The translations under genes were made by a program, and so were the position numbers. Positions 22,322-32,181 of a DNA stretch of 64,000 nucleotides are shown here, piece by piece (within the stretch, counting starts at the first letter, position 1; the number at the start of each line of letters is the position of its first letter). This DNA is from Ptiloglossa arizonensis (taxonomy: Eukaryota > Arthropoda > Insecta > Hymenoptera > Colletidae). The DNA is taken from the NCBI RefSeq assembly GCF_051014685.1, contig NC_135051.1, positions 17,193,557 through 17,257,556 on the forward strand, read 5' to 3'. Under the pieces are notes generated by a model. It was not told the origin of the DNA. It searched no databases and saw only the letters and a list, made by a program, of their open reading frames with translations.

Positions 22322-22523
22322 GAAACAAATAGATATACGGAGATAAATTTAAAAATCCATTTAGAAGAAACGAATCAACAAGAAATATAAAATGGACAAA
22401 ATGGAAGATACTCGAGGTGAACCGCAAATCGTGTTGCACAAACTATTTACAAATGTAAACGCATTAATATCTTCAAAAAGTAAATTCTACTATGTTGTTC
22501 GTCAGCAAATATTCCAAACATAA
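22322..22523 (+). CDS. Candidate small ORF (43 codons) behind a splice acceptor
   Basis: A long pyrimidine tract ending TTTTTCTTTTCAG (22309-22321) is a textbook acceptor. Seventy bases later ATG at 22392, in an AAAATGG context, opens a 43-codon frame to TAA at 22521-22523 (MDKMEDTRGEPQIVLHKLF at its start). No domain is recognisable, and no upstream exon or poly(A) signal was found. It could be a terminal exon, a short peptide or chance. Confidence 0.2.
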
Positions 22524-23410
22524 ATCAAACATAACTAACTCCCTTTTGAGCGTATGTTTATACCTCAACGACCGTTCCATCGGTAAACAAAAAATAATTA
22601 TTACCACCACTCGAACCACATTTCTACAAAATTTTAAAGTTCTCTTCATTTTCGAATTGACTCTCTTCCTCTGTAATTCGTTCAAAAACATACAAAACTT
22701 GTATTTTTCCCAATTAATCGTAAGAAATAACACAAATATTCCTCCGTCTGGTAACTTCTATATACACAAAAATTAGGTCACATTATAAACAACCATTTTC
22801 ACCAAATTTCGATATTTCAACTTGCTCCAGAAAAATATAATCTACACTTCCATCCTATTTTCACTTTTTTTTTGACGTAAAAAAATTATAACAATAGCAA
22901 AATCGTTGAACGAATTAACAAATGAAATTACGAACAGCGAGATCAACGTATTGGTGAACTTTTACAGATTCTAGATCGTCGATTTTGAGTCACGGATGAG
23001 CCGACTCGCCGCCATTGCTATCCACTCCTGATGCGAAACGGAGGCAGATCCTGGCCGACGTGTGCGAAATACGCCGCCGGAATGGCAAATAACCGATATT
23101 TCAGGGTAGCATGAAATGCGAGCGCGGTAAACGGTTGTCCTTCGAGTTTGGTATTTGTTACGGACAGCGACATCGAGTTTCTGATACGAACGTGACTTCT
23201 TCGCTGTTTTGGGGAATTTCTGCGCGCTTTCGCGTTGCCAAATTGAGTTTACGTGTTTACGGCCAAAGCTTCCAATTATAATTACGATTTCGATGTTTCA
23301 CTGTCTGCTCTTCGATTATGATAAACGCATTCTCACGTCCATACGAGTATTCACATTTATAGAGATTCTTGAGACATTTTCAGGACTGAATGAAAACCGT
23401 ATTGAAAAAT
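22524..23410. other. Unique sequence with a GC-richer core near 22960-23200
   Basis: No gene or repeat is supported. The core is CpG-containing and non-repetitive and could be a conserved non-coding element. Confidence 0.4.
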
Positions 23411-23545
23411 TCCAATGAAGGATCTTTCTCGATGTGAAATTTTCTTCTATCGAGATAGAATATTGCACAGTGTTCCATTAATGCAATTTCACGTGTATTG
23501 TGTTTCATTTCAATTCAGACGTTGATACTTCAAGTACAGTGTAGT
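23411..23545. repeat. Dispersed duplicate, copy 1 (partner 24489-24615)
   Basis: The two segments share TCTATCGAGA/TCTATCAAGA, GAATATT, TTAATGCAATTTC(A/G)CGT and CAATTCAGACGTTGATAC/TAATTCAAACATCAATGC, then TCAAGTAC. They lie about 1.08 kb apart in the same orientation. Confidence 0.75.
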
Positions 23546-23724
23546 ATGGAACTACTTACAGAAGTGAGTAAATATGGAAGAAAATATATCTTTATTGATA
23601 TGATAAAAATATACTTTTTTGTGTATTATACTTCTCGATTTTATTCGTGTATTTTATATTGTACTGTGTAACTTCGTTCTGTGTTTAATCGAGCGTTTCG
23701 AACGAAGTATTCGATATATGTGCA

Positions 23725-23945
23725 CTTGAATCTCAAATTTTTAGACTCTGAACGAGGAACGTTGGATATCATAGAGTGGACCTTGAACCTTGAACTTTAG
23801 AAATTGAACATTGGGTATTGGAGCTTAGACAGTGAACACTGACCATTTGTTGATTAGCCAGTTGACGTTGAACATTAAACTTTATGTTATTAAACACTGA
23901 ACAATGACCATTAGACATTAGACACTGTTGAACTTCGAAGCTTTA
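23725..23945. repeat. Degenerate short-period repeat of TGAACATTGAA type
   Basis: Variants of TTGAAC, GAACATTG and TTAGACATTAGACACTG recur every 8-14 bp across about 220 bp; no clean unit remains. Confidence 0.65.
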
Positions 23946-24488
23946 ATTTCAGATATTGAGAATTGGATGCTTGACCTTGAATCTTGAGTATCGTACACTC
24001 GTCGAAGTATACATAAACGAAAGTATCTGTTCTTGCATCGTGCAAAGAAAAAACAACGAGAACGTTGAAATTGTCACACTTACGGGAGTGAGAAGATCCA
24101 CTGTTTCAAACGTGCAAAGAATGAAAATAGTTTGGTTCGAACTTTGTAATTACACCTCTCCCTCTCTCTTTAGAAGCGATGAACAGATGAAATTTATTTC
24201 TCAAAGTGACAGAGATATTCCTTTCGATCGTTTCGTACGATAACCAAGAAGATGTCGCAGGTAAGGAGAATTGAGACGTCAATTTGACTTATACGAAACC
24301 GAATAAAGCACAGGCACGTGCATCTGTCTTCAGGTAAAACCATATGAATGACAAATAACCAGCAGAGGTATTTGTTACCGTGCTCGAATCCGCGAAGACC
24401 AATCCTGAAAAGGGACTGACGTTATTTTCGATTGACAAGAATATCTCCAGGTATCATCCCTCCCAACATTTATTTCCTGTTCGTGGTC

Positions 24489-24615
24489 CATTCGATCTGA
24501 AATTGCCTTCTATCAAGAAACAACCGGGACGGAATATTCCCTAGTATATTATTAACGCAATTTCGCGTATGTTTCGATTTTAATTCAAACATCAATGCTC
24601 CAAGTACGGTAGAAG
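24489..24615. repeat. Dispersed duplicate, copy 2 (partner 23411-23545)
   Basis: See the partner: same order of shared blocks, with about one quarter of positions changed. Confidence 0.75.
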
Positions 24616-25162
24616 TAAACAAATAAGAAAGAAAATCAACACGGACAATATTTATCGATCTGCATTAATTTCTATTGATTCACTCGTGACAATTCTCTGC
24701 TTCGAATATCCTCCCACTTACTATTCATATTAATTTATTTTCGATGTCAAAGAGCCGAGAATTATTTATAATTCTCTCTAAACATCCAGCGCAAGAATTT
24801 AATCGCGTAACGAGTAAGAGAAGTGTAATTGTATTATTGCATGCTGCATAAACCTCTTGCATGATTTCAGGCAATAAATCGCTAAGAACCAATTCCAAAC
24901 TTTTCTTGTTGCTTTATATTATCTCGTTGTCGTTAAAAATCAATGCCCCCTTGATCCAATTCTTTCACTATCGAACGTGAAAAATATCGTAAAAAGTACG
25001 CGACGTTTCTCGATTTGAAATCGTATAATTAAGGTTCACATAAGAATATTATGGTTTACATAAGAGTAAAGTTTACATTTCAAAGTTGCTCGACGATTTT
25101 CGAGCAAACGATGCGTGCAAAGAGCAGAGAAAATCGCGTAATACGCGTAACGTAAGACGCTG
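24616..25162. other. AT-rich unique sequence, nothing recognised
   Basis: No exon, RNA or repeat seen. Confidence 0.5.
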
Positions 25163-25281
25163 CAAGGCAACACGATAGGCAAAGAGTTATACCGAAGCAA
25201 TTAAACTAATTACGACTTTCCGATGGTAGCTTCCAACGAAATGCGTTCACATGTACGAGATCCTGCGACAGAACACGTACC
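25163..25281. repeat. Source-like copy of the segment found inside MITE D
   Basis: CAACACGATAGGCAAAGAGT through TGCGACAGAA matches 26974-27090 at nearly nine-tenths identity in the same orientation. Here it sits in non-MITE sequence, so this is the likely donor locus. Confidence 0.88.
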
Positions 25282-26100
25282 TCGAGCGAGCAAGTTGCTC
25301 TTTAGCGTCTTCGTGATCTTCAAATTATCATACGTTCCAGACCAATCGCAACGGCCACTTCCAGATTTTAACCTCGTGTAATTACCTCTAAGTTCAGTTT
25401 GCGATTCCACCGTGTGACTCAAATAAGAGAAACGAACGAGATAAAGCGTCACACGAGACTAGTTCTCGTCCTTTGCTTCACTCTGTAATTCTTTAAGCGA
25501 AAGAATTGGAGAACGATCGACAGTAACTCTTTATGTTAAAAAATATTGCACACAAATTCGAGTAGTGTCTTTGAAAGAATTGTAAAATTAAAAGGAGACA
25601 AATATTCTGAAGAATATTGTTTCTAAGGTCGTATTCTGGTACAATTGTGCAACGTGTTGACCTTCGAATGGCCTTGAGCAATAAATTTCACGTTTGTACA
25701 GGAGGAAAGCAACTGTACACGATTAATGTGTTTCGATGCACCGTGTGTGCTTGTGTTGTTTTATTACGTGCTCGAGTTGAGTTTTATGTATTAAAAAATT
25801 CTTTCGCGCTTTCTACGGGTTCCGGAGAGATGGCGGTAGATGCACGATTAAATGTTTCCAGCTGAAAGTATGTTTACCTATTGCAAAATGTATGTATTAT
25901 AATTTACATCATCGCGATCCGTTAATTTTATACGGTTTTACGTTAACGTGTGTAACGTTATTTCTATACGTGGATTGAGAAATTCTCGGCAATACAATTT
26001 GTTTTTCATGAGCTGCGTCACTGCGTTAATGAAAACATTTCGTTCCGTTTGAAGAAACGTTAACAACCTTCAGATATTCCGAAATATAATCGTGGAAAGA
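25282..26100. other. Unique sequence, nothing supported
   Basis: An 80-codon minus frame (25210-25452) overlaps the donor segment but has no recognisable domain and no ATG start. Confidence 0.4.
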
Positions 26101-26724
26101 ATGTTTCCCTCGTTAAAAGGAACAATCTTCTTTGTTCAAGTTTTGTGTTAGAATAGAATAGAAGAATAGAAAAGTATCGAAAGAATAGAAATACTCCGAA
26201 TTTCCAAGATGGAGGATACACACCTGTAGAGTATCTGTTGAGTTTCTAATTTAACGTTGCAATTAGCGTTAAAACGTGCAAACGAACAAACGTGCTTATT
26301 AACTATAGATCTCCTCAGTTAATGATAATTATTGACCGAAGTCGTTTAAGAAAAATATTGAGTACAATCTTGCTGTATTGAAATATTCAGAGAAATGATA
26401 AAAAACGCGATGCTGTGCAAAGATGTTTCCCTCGTTAAAAGGAACAATCTTCTTTGTTCAGTTTTTTTGTTAGAATAGAATAGAAGAATAGAAAAGAATC
26501 GAAAGAATAGAAATACTCCGAATTTCCAAGATGGAGGATACACACCTGTAGAGTATCTGTTGAGTTTCTAATTTAACGTTGCAATTAGCGTTCCTCGAAC
26601 AAACGTACATACAACTATAAATCTTCTCAGCTAGTGATGATTATTGACCGAAGTCGTTTAAGAAAAATATTGAGTACAATCTTGCTGTATTGAAATATTC
26701 AGACAAATGATAAAAAACGTGATA
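26101..26724. repeat. Recent tandem duplication, 322-bp unit
   Basis: ATGTTTCCCTCGTTAAAAGG starts copies at 26101 and 26423. They are nearly identical to GAAATATTCAGA.AAATGAT, apart from a shortened AAAACGTGCAAACG region in copy 2. Internally there is a TAGAATAGAAGAATAGAA short repeat. Confidence 0.95.
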
Positions 26725-26871
26725 TCGTCGAAAGGCTCGAGTTAGTTAAAACACTGTTACATTATACTTTTTATTCAAACCTAGTGACTAGGTGTCACTC
26801 AAAATTGCATCTCAACGATATTTATTAGCAACAGAATAAAGCATCTCAATACACTGAACTATTGGGTCGTT

Positions 26872-27133
26872 CGAAGAGTCATTTCGTATCTTTCGGTGAA
26901 AACGAAAAACGATTTGTTTTAGAGCGCATAAACATTCTCTTAAATGATATATTCTCCATTTTGGAAAACGTCACAAGGTAACACGATAGGCAAAGAGTTA
27001 TACCGAAGTAATTAAACAAATTGAGACTAATTAAGTAGCTTCCAACGAAATGCCTTCACACGTACGAGACTCTGCGACAGAAACGCTTACATTCTCCATT
27101 TTGGAGAACGAAATGACTTCTCGAACAATCGAA
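26872..27133 (+). mobile_element. Mariner-type MITE D interrupted by a local copy
   Basis: The left end TTGGGTCGTTCGAAGAGTCA (after TA at 26870) and the right end ACTTCTCGAACAATCGAA match the MITE family. Between them, after ATTCTCCATTTTGGAAAACG (26951-26970), lies about 120 bp copied from 25163-25281. The MITE phrase then appears again as ATTCTCCATTTTGGAGAACG (27091-27110) before the right end. The inserted copy is thus flanked by a 20-bp direct repeat of MITE sequence. Confidence 0.85.
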
Positions 27134-28700
27134 TGAACAACCTATGGAAAATTTCGCGTGAGAAAACGAGTGAAAAAAAAAAAGAAAAAAAGATTCCTCG
27201 TAAACTCGAAAACGCATCGACCGTCCATAAAATGGATTAATCGTCGAAGATCCCTCCCCTAGTTGTCCCGATGCGCGCCGCGATTCAAAACCGTAAGACA
27301 CGAAAGCGCGCGCGAGTTCCTTTTCAAGATGATTAAAAAAGCAACGTTCGGGCCCCACTCTTTCGACTTCTCCGTTAACTCCGTGCAGTAGAGAGACGAG
27401 AGACGAGAAAAAGGAAACGGGGAAAAAGAGAAGGGAAGAAAAAAGAAGAAAGAAAGAAAAAAAATAATAAAAGAGGAAGAAAACGTTGCCTTCCCCCCCT
27501 CTCTTCGCAGATTCAAGGGTGTCTGTGTCGTTCGCAGCGGCAGCGCGATCAGCCAGAAATCCGACACTCGATGAGAAAGCTCGAGGGGGATGACTTCGCT
27601 CCCCTGGAAAAGTTTCTCCCCATTAAAGAGATGAGATTTCATCGAAGGTCCTCTGTATCTTACTCCGTCCCCTTTCTCTGTCACGACCACCGTCGCCGAG
27701 TCCTCTTTCAACGTCCGCGTGCACCATCTTCCCCCTCCCCTCCCCTCCCCTCCCCTCGTCCTCCCACAGCGACCCCCATCGTTTTTAATACGCCTTTTTA
27801 CCTGTCCCGCTTTTCATTTTGCCGACGAGAAAGCCGCGGGCGGGATTAAATACCCGCGTTAATCCGATTCGCTGCAAATGTTTTCGAGCGGCTCACCAGC
27901 CCCTCTACCCCTCGCCCACGTCCCCCCTCTCACTGTCCCCTATCGCCCCACTCCATCTCTCGGCGCTCACCGAGCTTTTGACTCGAACGGAGAGCTTTCC
28001 CGCGGACACGTTTCATACGTGTCGCGTTCGTGTATACGCCGCGTGCCAGGGGCCTGGCTGAACGCCCCGTTGGACGAGGGGGGTGGTGGGTGGGGATGGA
28101 AAGGGGCGGAGATGGTTGCTCGATAACGTCGCCGGGTAAAGGGGTAAGGTTGCGTCGTCTCCTCTTCTATACGTATATCATTACTTTCTCGGCCCCGTAA
28201 TCTCGGTCGCGCTAAATTTATTCATGACTCGGATAACCGTGTTAAGGTGCATTTTACCTACTGGAGCGCCGTTGCGTTTCTTGGATCACGAGATAGAACT
28301 TTTTCTTTCCTTTTCATCGAAACTCTCACCGCTCGAGACCGACCACCGCTGTCCTTCGATTCGCAGGAAGTGGAAGTCGCGCACCGAGCGGATCGCGCGT
28401 TTTTGAATTTTTTTTTTTTTCTTTTTTTTTAGGAACATACTACGGCTGGCTTTTCTCGATGGATCGGGAAAGGATTTCGTGAAATATTCAGTGTCTATTT
28501 AGTTGGATTCGTCGTGGTTCTTTTTTTTTGTGTTTTTTTTTTCAAGAGGAAACCGTCCGACACGTCGATTTTAAATTCCGTGTACGTATTTATTTATGCT
28601 TTCGCGAACCGGTGGAATTTTTTTTCGGCTAGAAGCCACGCGAAGAATAACAAGTTTTCACAGTCGGGACGATGATTTTCCTCGTGGATACCGGAGACGG
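27134..28700. other. GC-rich block with purine, pyrimidine and G-rich tracts
   Basis: The plus strand is almost pure purine at about 27391-27486. There is a (CCCCT)n run at about 27726-27757 and a G-rich stretch at 28076-28116 with several GGG runs that could form a quadruplex. Open frames of 92-150 codons on both strands coincide with these skewed tracts. Poly-T runs follow at 28405-28430 and 28520-28545. No exon is supported. Confidence 0.55.
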
Positions 28701-28837
28701 AAAAATTGAGCAAAATTCACCAGCCGCGTGGACCACCGCGAAATAATCGGATATGAAGGTATACTGTAGTGGATTCGCATGCGTTGTGTAATGCCAAAGA
28801 GTGACGAACGGTCTTACAATTCGTTATTCGAAACGTC

Positions 28838-29100
28838 GCGAAAAAGAAAACGTTCGAAACGCGAAAGTGAATATGTTCGAAACGCGAAAAAAAAAAACGT
28901 TCGAAACGCGAAAAAGAGAACGTTCGAAACGCGTCAAAAAACATTTGAAACGTTGAATTCTCTTAGATATTAATTTGGAAAAATTCAAACGCGCCAGAAA
29001 ACATTCGAAATGTTGAATTCTCTTAGATATTAATTTGGAAAAATTCAAACGCGCCAGAAAACATTCGAAACGTTGAATTCTCTTAGATATCGATTTGAGA
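28838..29100. repeat. CGTTCGAAACGCGAAA repeat leading into an exact 60-bp tandem repeat
   Basis: Four short units containing GTTCGAAACGCGAAA (28850-28930) precede units of exactly 60 bp starting at 28931, 28991 and 29051. Each long unit contains ACATTCGAAACGTTGAATTC and TCTTAGATATTAATTTGG. The long units appear to be built on the short motif. Confidence 0.92.
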
Positions 29101-29367
29101 AGATTTATTCAACATTTAAAGAATCGTACGATCGAGCGAATCGAAAGAATAAAATTGTGTTATAAGAATCTTTAAATCTCTGGATTCGGTAATTGGATAA
29201 ATTCCACGATGAAAGAAGGTTTCGTTGTTTTCTAGAAATTAAGTAAACTCGCACGAGGGACCGTAAACATTTAAATCACTTCCCGTTGGAAAGTATTCAT
29301 CGTTGCGCTTTCGTCGAGTTATAGTCTCCCGCGTCTCAAAGTTGAAGTTCTTTGTTCATTTACTCAC

Positions 29368-29422
29368 CGTGTAACGAACTCCTGACGACGTCGCTGCATC
29401 CAATTCACGTCGAAGGCAATCC
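29368..29422 (-). CDS. Candidate 55-bp internal exon, minus strand
   Basis: On the minus strand the acceptor GTGTATGTTTCAG ends at 29423 and the donor GTGAGT begins at 29367 after TTACACG, both strong. One frame reads IAFDVNWMQRRRQEFVT (entering and leaving with split codons); a second reads DCLRRELDAATSSGVRYT and is part of a 130-codon minus frame up to 29748. The first looks protein-like and basic, but I do not recognise the family. No partner exon was located. Confidence 0.28.
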
Positions 29423-30074
29423 CTGAAACATACACGCAACCATAGAGCGAGACGAAACGTTAAACGTCGGGGATTGAAACAACGCGGCGAATCGTAACGA
29501 GCGCGAGAACATGGAAACCGAATAAAAAGTTTCAACGCTAAAAAAGAGAGCTCTCTCGCTGGGAAAGAAACGAGGCAACGTGTGTCTCGAAGTGGGTACG
29601 AAACACAGATGCTGGGAGTTTTGTAGGGAAATACTGGGAATAATAACCGCAACTTTGACAGAACACTTGTGTAACGTTGTTGCCCCCTTAGCTGCATAAG
29701 ATGTCGCAGAAATAAATGATCGAACTTTTGCGAGCTTGAACCCTTCACCTCGAGGGTGAAAAATAATACTATTAGAACGGACTATAACATATTGCAGTTC
29801 TGGTGAATTTGCTTCCTGGCTTTTGGAAATTAAGTGTATGAATTTTCAGAAAACTTTTTTTTGCGCTGATCGCGAAATTTATATTCCGAATTTTTAAGTT
29901 TGGAATACCAAAGGTGCTTTTGCACCCTTATTAGAGATCAAATTATAAGTTAGCTAATAGATAGTGACACTTGACTGTATTGAAACAAACTAAGGGGAAA
30001 TTATATCAAAATGGAATATTGGAATATATTAGAATAGAAGGTACTCTTCTATTAATCGAGATTCGAAGAAAAAG
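29423..30074. other. Unique sequence; minus frame open to 29748
   Basis: The minus frame 29356-29748 lacks a recognisable motif; the rest is AT-rich and featureless. Confidence 0.4.
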
Positions 30075-30304
30075 ATGGTTTTTGACATCTTTCTTAAAGT
30101 TGTTCAGCATGGTAAGTAATAATTGTTTATTAGATACATTCGTTTAATGTTTGTTACGTTCGGATTATTTACACAATACGCGCAGAAGTTACATTTCTTA
30201 ATCACAAGATCCGAAATTTAAGAAACACGTTGAAAAGCATCTTTTACTTCGAATCTCGATCACAATTAATTTCTATGGACAAATTAATCATTTTTAATGC
30301 ATAA
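30075..30304 (+). CDS. Candidate two-exon small ORF (51 codons)
   Basis: ATG at 30075 (context AAAAAGATGG) opens MVFDIFLKVVQH, then donor GTAAGT at 30112. A 74-nt intron would end at CGCGCAG (30185), a weak acceptor. The split codon GAA then continues for 38 codons to TAA at 30302-30304. No domain. It lies about 290 bp upstream of the TATA box of the hairpin locus. Chance is likely enough that this is only a lead. Confidence 0.17.
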
Positions 30305-30590
30305 ATGAAGTGCATATTGTAACATTAATGTTTGGAATATGCGTAAATGTTAATAACAATCACATACAGGAACAAACATTCACTGAAACCGTTTCCTTTC
30401 ATACATTTCACAATATCTTGATGTTTATTTATGATAATTATTAACCACCATCATAGGACCATGGTTTAAACAATTATTAACAATGTTCTAGTATAAATAA
30501 TGGCTAAAAAGCCATCAATTTGTTGAAATATTCGATTAAATCGAACAAAGACAATCGAAGTAACGGTAAGTGACCTTGTGGTGGGTATAC

Positions 30591-30598
30591 TATATAAG
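30591..30598 (+). promoter_or_regulatory. TATA box upstream of the hairpin-rich locus
   Basis: TATATAAG lies 25-30 bp upstream of ACATTTCATT, an initiator-like position. An AT-rich region precedes it. If transcription starts near 30620 on the plus strand, the following stem-loop and duplicated units would be in the transcript. An overlapping alternative reading is a 66-nt intron, 30566-30631 (GTAAGT to TTTTACAG). Confidence 0.3.
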
Positions 30599-30690
30599 GA
30601 GCCCCCGGTTAACGAACATTTCATTTTACAGGTAGCCTCCGAGGAGGACGGATCTCTCCATTTTAGGTTTCTGGACCCTTCACGGACCAC

Positions 30691-30727
30691 TTGGTACTGA
30701 CCGTTGGTAGGCGGTGGTCAGTACTGG
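30691..30727 (+). ncRNA. Stem-loop, 9 bp plus three wobble pairs
   Basis: GTACTGACC (30694-30702) pairs perfectly with GGTCAGTAC (30716-30724) around a 13-nt loop. The stem extends by three G-U pairs only if read as plus-strand RNA. A T-run (30740-30755) follows, which would act as a Pol III terminator if the locus were Pol III transcribed. Confidence 0.4.
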
Positions 30728-30981
30728 CGACCATTCTCTAATTTTTTTTTTTTTTCAATTTTGCTTCATTTGTTTCACATTTTTTCTTCTGACAAATCTA
30801 TATTTACTCTCTAATTTTAATTTCTACTTGTTTTTCCATGTTTATTTTCTTTGTTACTGCATTACTATAGTCTTGTTTAATATTCATTATAAATTCAATT
30901 TATATACTACCTCAGCTAGGTATACAAGAAAACGAAGAGGACTACCTCGTCGCATCCTCCGCGGGATCGTTAATTTGAAGT

Positions 30982-31485
30982 TTAGACTAAGTTAGTCTTA
31001 AGGCCACCGTGTACGAATATCTGTGATCTGCCAAGCAATTATTCAATCTTTAGCTTATTCTTGCTCGCTTCCTCGTTCCTCAACCCGGTCACCTCTGCTT
31101 GTTGCATAAGCAAGTGACCGGCCGTGTAGCTGGTCCGAACGGTCAATCGTCGTCTCTTCCGGTGTGTCCGCTTCTCGGGAGATTTGAAGTGAACACAGGG
31201 GCAGGTATCCATGCCGGTCCCTGTAGAAGCCTCCAGGATAAGACCCTCTCTTCGTAAAGCTTCAACAGTCGGGTCCACGGTTTGCGTGTGCTGACACGGA
31301 GTTGAGAGAAACGGGGCACTCCTCCTCTGAGGAGGAGTGGAGGCGTCGCGCATATCCCTCGACAATCGGACCCAACGGGTGGAGACGGGATTGACCTAGT
31401 AGGATCAACTGCACGGTTCGTGTCGCGTCTTTCCCAATTTTGCCTCGTTTCGCTCGACGATGTAATTGCTTGGCAGAACTTTTTT
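30982..31485 (+). ncRNA. Candidate structured-RNA unit 1 (or inverted-repeat element)
   Basis: The unit opens with TTTAGACTAAGTTAGTCTTA. Its closing stem is CTGCCAAGCAATTA (31028-31041) with TAATTGCTTGGCAG (31463-31476), 14 bp perfect. Inside are CCGGTCAC (31085-31092) with GTGACCGG (31114-31121) capped by TGCTT/AAGCA; a nested stem around GGTATCCATGCC; GGGTCC (31271-31276) with GGACCC (31368-31373); and an almost perfect CTCCTCCTC/GAGGAGGAG fold-back near 31319-31339. It ends in a run of eight T. Minus-strand frames exist but shift between units 1 and 2, arguing against a protein. Strand is inferred, not proved. Confidence 0.4.
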
Positions 31486-31976
31486 TTAGACTAATTTAGT
31501 TTTAAGGCCACCGTATACGAACATCTGTAATCTGCCGAGCAATTATCCAATCTTTAGTTTATTTTTGCTCGCTTCTTCGTCTCATAATCCGGTCACCTCT
31601 GCTTGTTGCATAAGCAAGTGACCGGCCGTGTAAGTGGTCCGAACGGTCAGTTGTCGTCTCTTCCAGTGTGACCGCTTCCAGAGAGGACATGTTGCGAGCA
31701 CAGGAGCAGGTATTTTTACCGGTCCCTGTGAAAGCCTCCAGGACAAGACCCTCTCTTTGTCAATCTTCGTTGAGCCAGGTCCACGCTTAGCGGCTGGTTC
31801 CGAAGTTTGGAGCAACGGGGCCCTCCTCTAGGGGAGTGGGAGGCGTCGCTCGTTTTCTCTTGAATCGGACCCACTGAGGGGAAACGGGACCGACCTAGTA
31901 GGATCAACTCCACGGTTCGTGTCGCGTCTTTCCCAATTTTGCCTAATTTTTCCATAATGTAATTGCTCGGCAGAAT
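31486..31976 (+). ncRNA. Candidate structured-RNA unit 2 (504 bp downstream of unit 1)
   Basis: Same architecture as unit 1. The closing stem is CTGCCGAGCAATTA (31532-31545) with TAATTGCTCGGCAG (31960-31973), again 14 bp perfect: the A-T pair of unit 1 has become G-C. CCGGTCAC/GTGACCGG (31589-31596, 31618-31625), GGTATTTTTACC and GGTCC/GGACC (31778-31782, 31867-31871) are retained, while loops differ. Duplication extends about 45 bp outside the stem, so it arose by tandem duplication rather than by transposition of a stem-bounded element. Confidence 0.4.
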
Positions 31977-31983
31977 TAAACGA

Positions 31984-32085
31984 GGAGATCGAAGGAACAT
32001 TGATTCCTTCCATCTCCATGGTTTAGTAATTTCGTTTGTACTGCGTATCGAGGGAGATCGATGGAACTTTGATTCCATCTATCTC
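31984..32085 (+). ncRNA. Two consecutive short hairpins with a compensatory change
   Basis: Hairpin i: GGAGATCGAAGGAA (31984-31997) with TTCCTTCCATCTCC (32004-32017), 13 of 14 paired, 6-nt loop. Hairpin ii: GAGATCGATGGAA (32054-32066) with TTCCATCTATCTC (32073-32085), 12 of 13 paired, 6-nt loop. They are diverged copies about 69 bp apart. An A-T pair in i is a T-A pair in ii, and both keep the single mismatch at the same place. Confidence 0.5.
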
Positions 32086-32134
32086 TCTACGGGTCTCCGC
32101 TCGCAGCAACCTCCACGTGGTGAGACCTGGTAAT

Positions 32135-32181
32135 CGGTATTACTCGCGACGAACGACAAATCTTCGTCGTGGGTAGTACCG
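32135..32181 (+). ncRNA. 18-bp hairpin paired throughout with three G-U pairs
   Basis: CGGTATTACTCGCGACGA (32135-32152) and TCGTCGTGGGTAGTACCG (32164-32181) pair at all 18 positions around an 11-nt loop: 15 Watson-Crick and 3 G-U. On the minus strand those three would be A-C mismatches, so plus-strand RNA is favoured. It could be a precursor-miRNA-like or structural hairpin; length is short for a canonical pre-miRNA. Confidence 0.45.

Noticed and set aside
24244..24335. ATG TCG CAG followed by GTAAGG donor, with acceptor-like TGTCTTCAG at 24335
   Set aside because: Joining them gives a stop after eight codons; a later acceptor gives 37 codons but support is too weak to list.
31039..31815. 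Minus ORFs in both 504-bp units sharing a TAGHLLMQQAEVTGL reading
   Set aside because: The frame shifts between units a short way upstream, so the shared reading reflects nucleotide duplication (including a conserved hairpin) rather than protein conservation.
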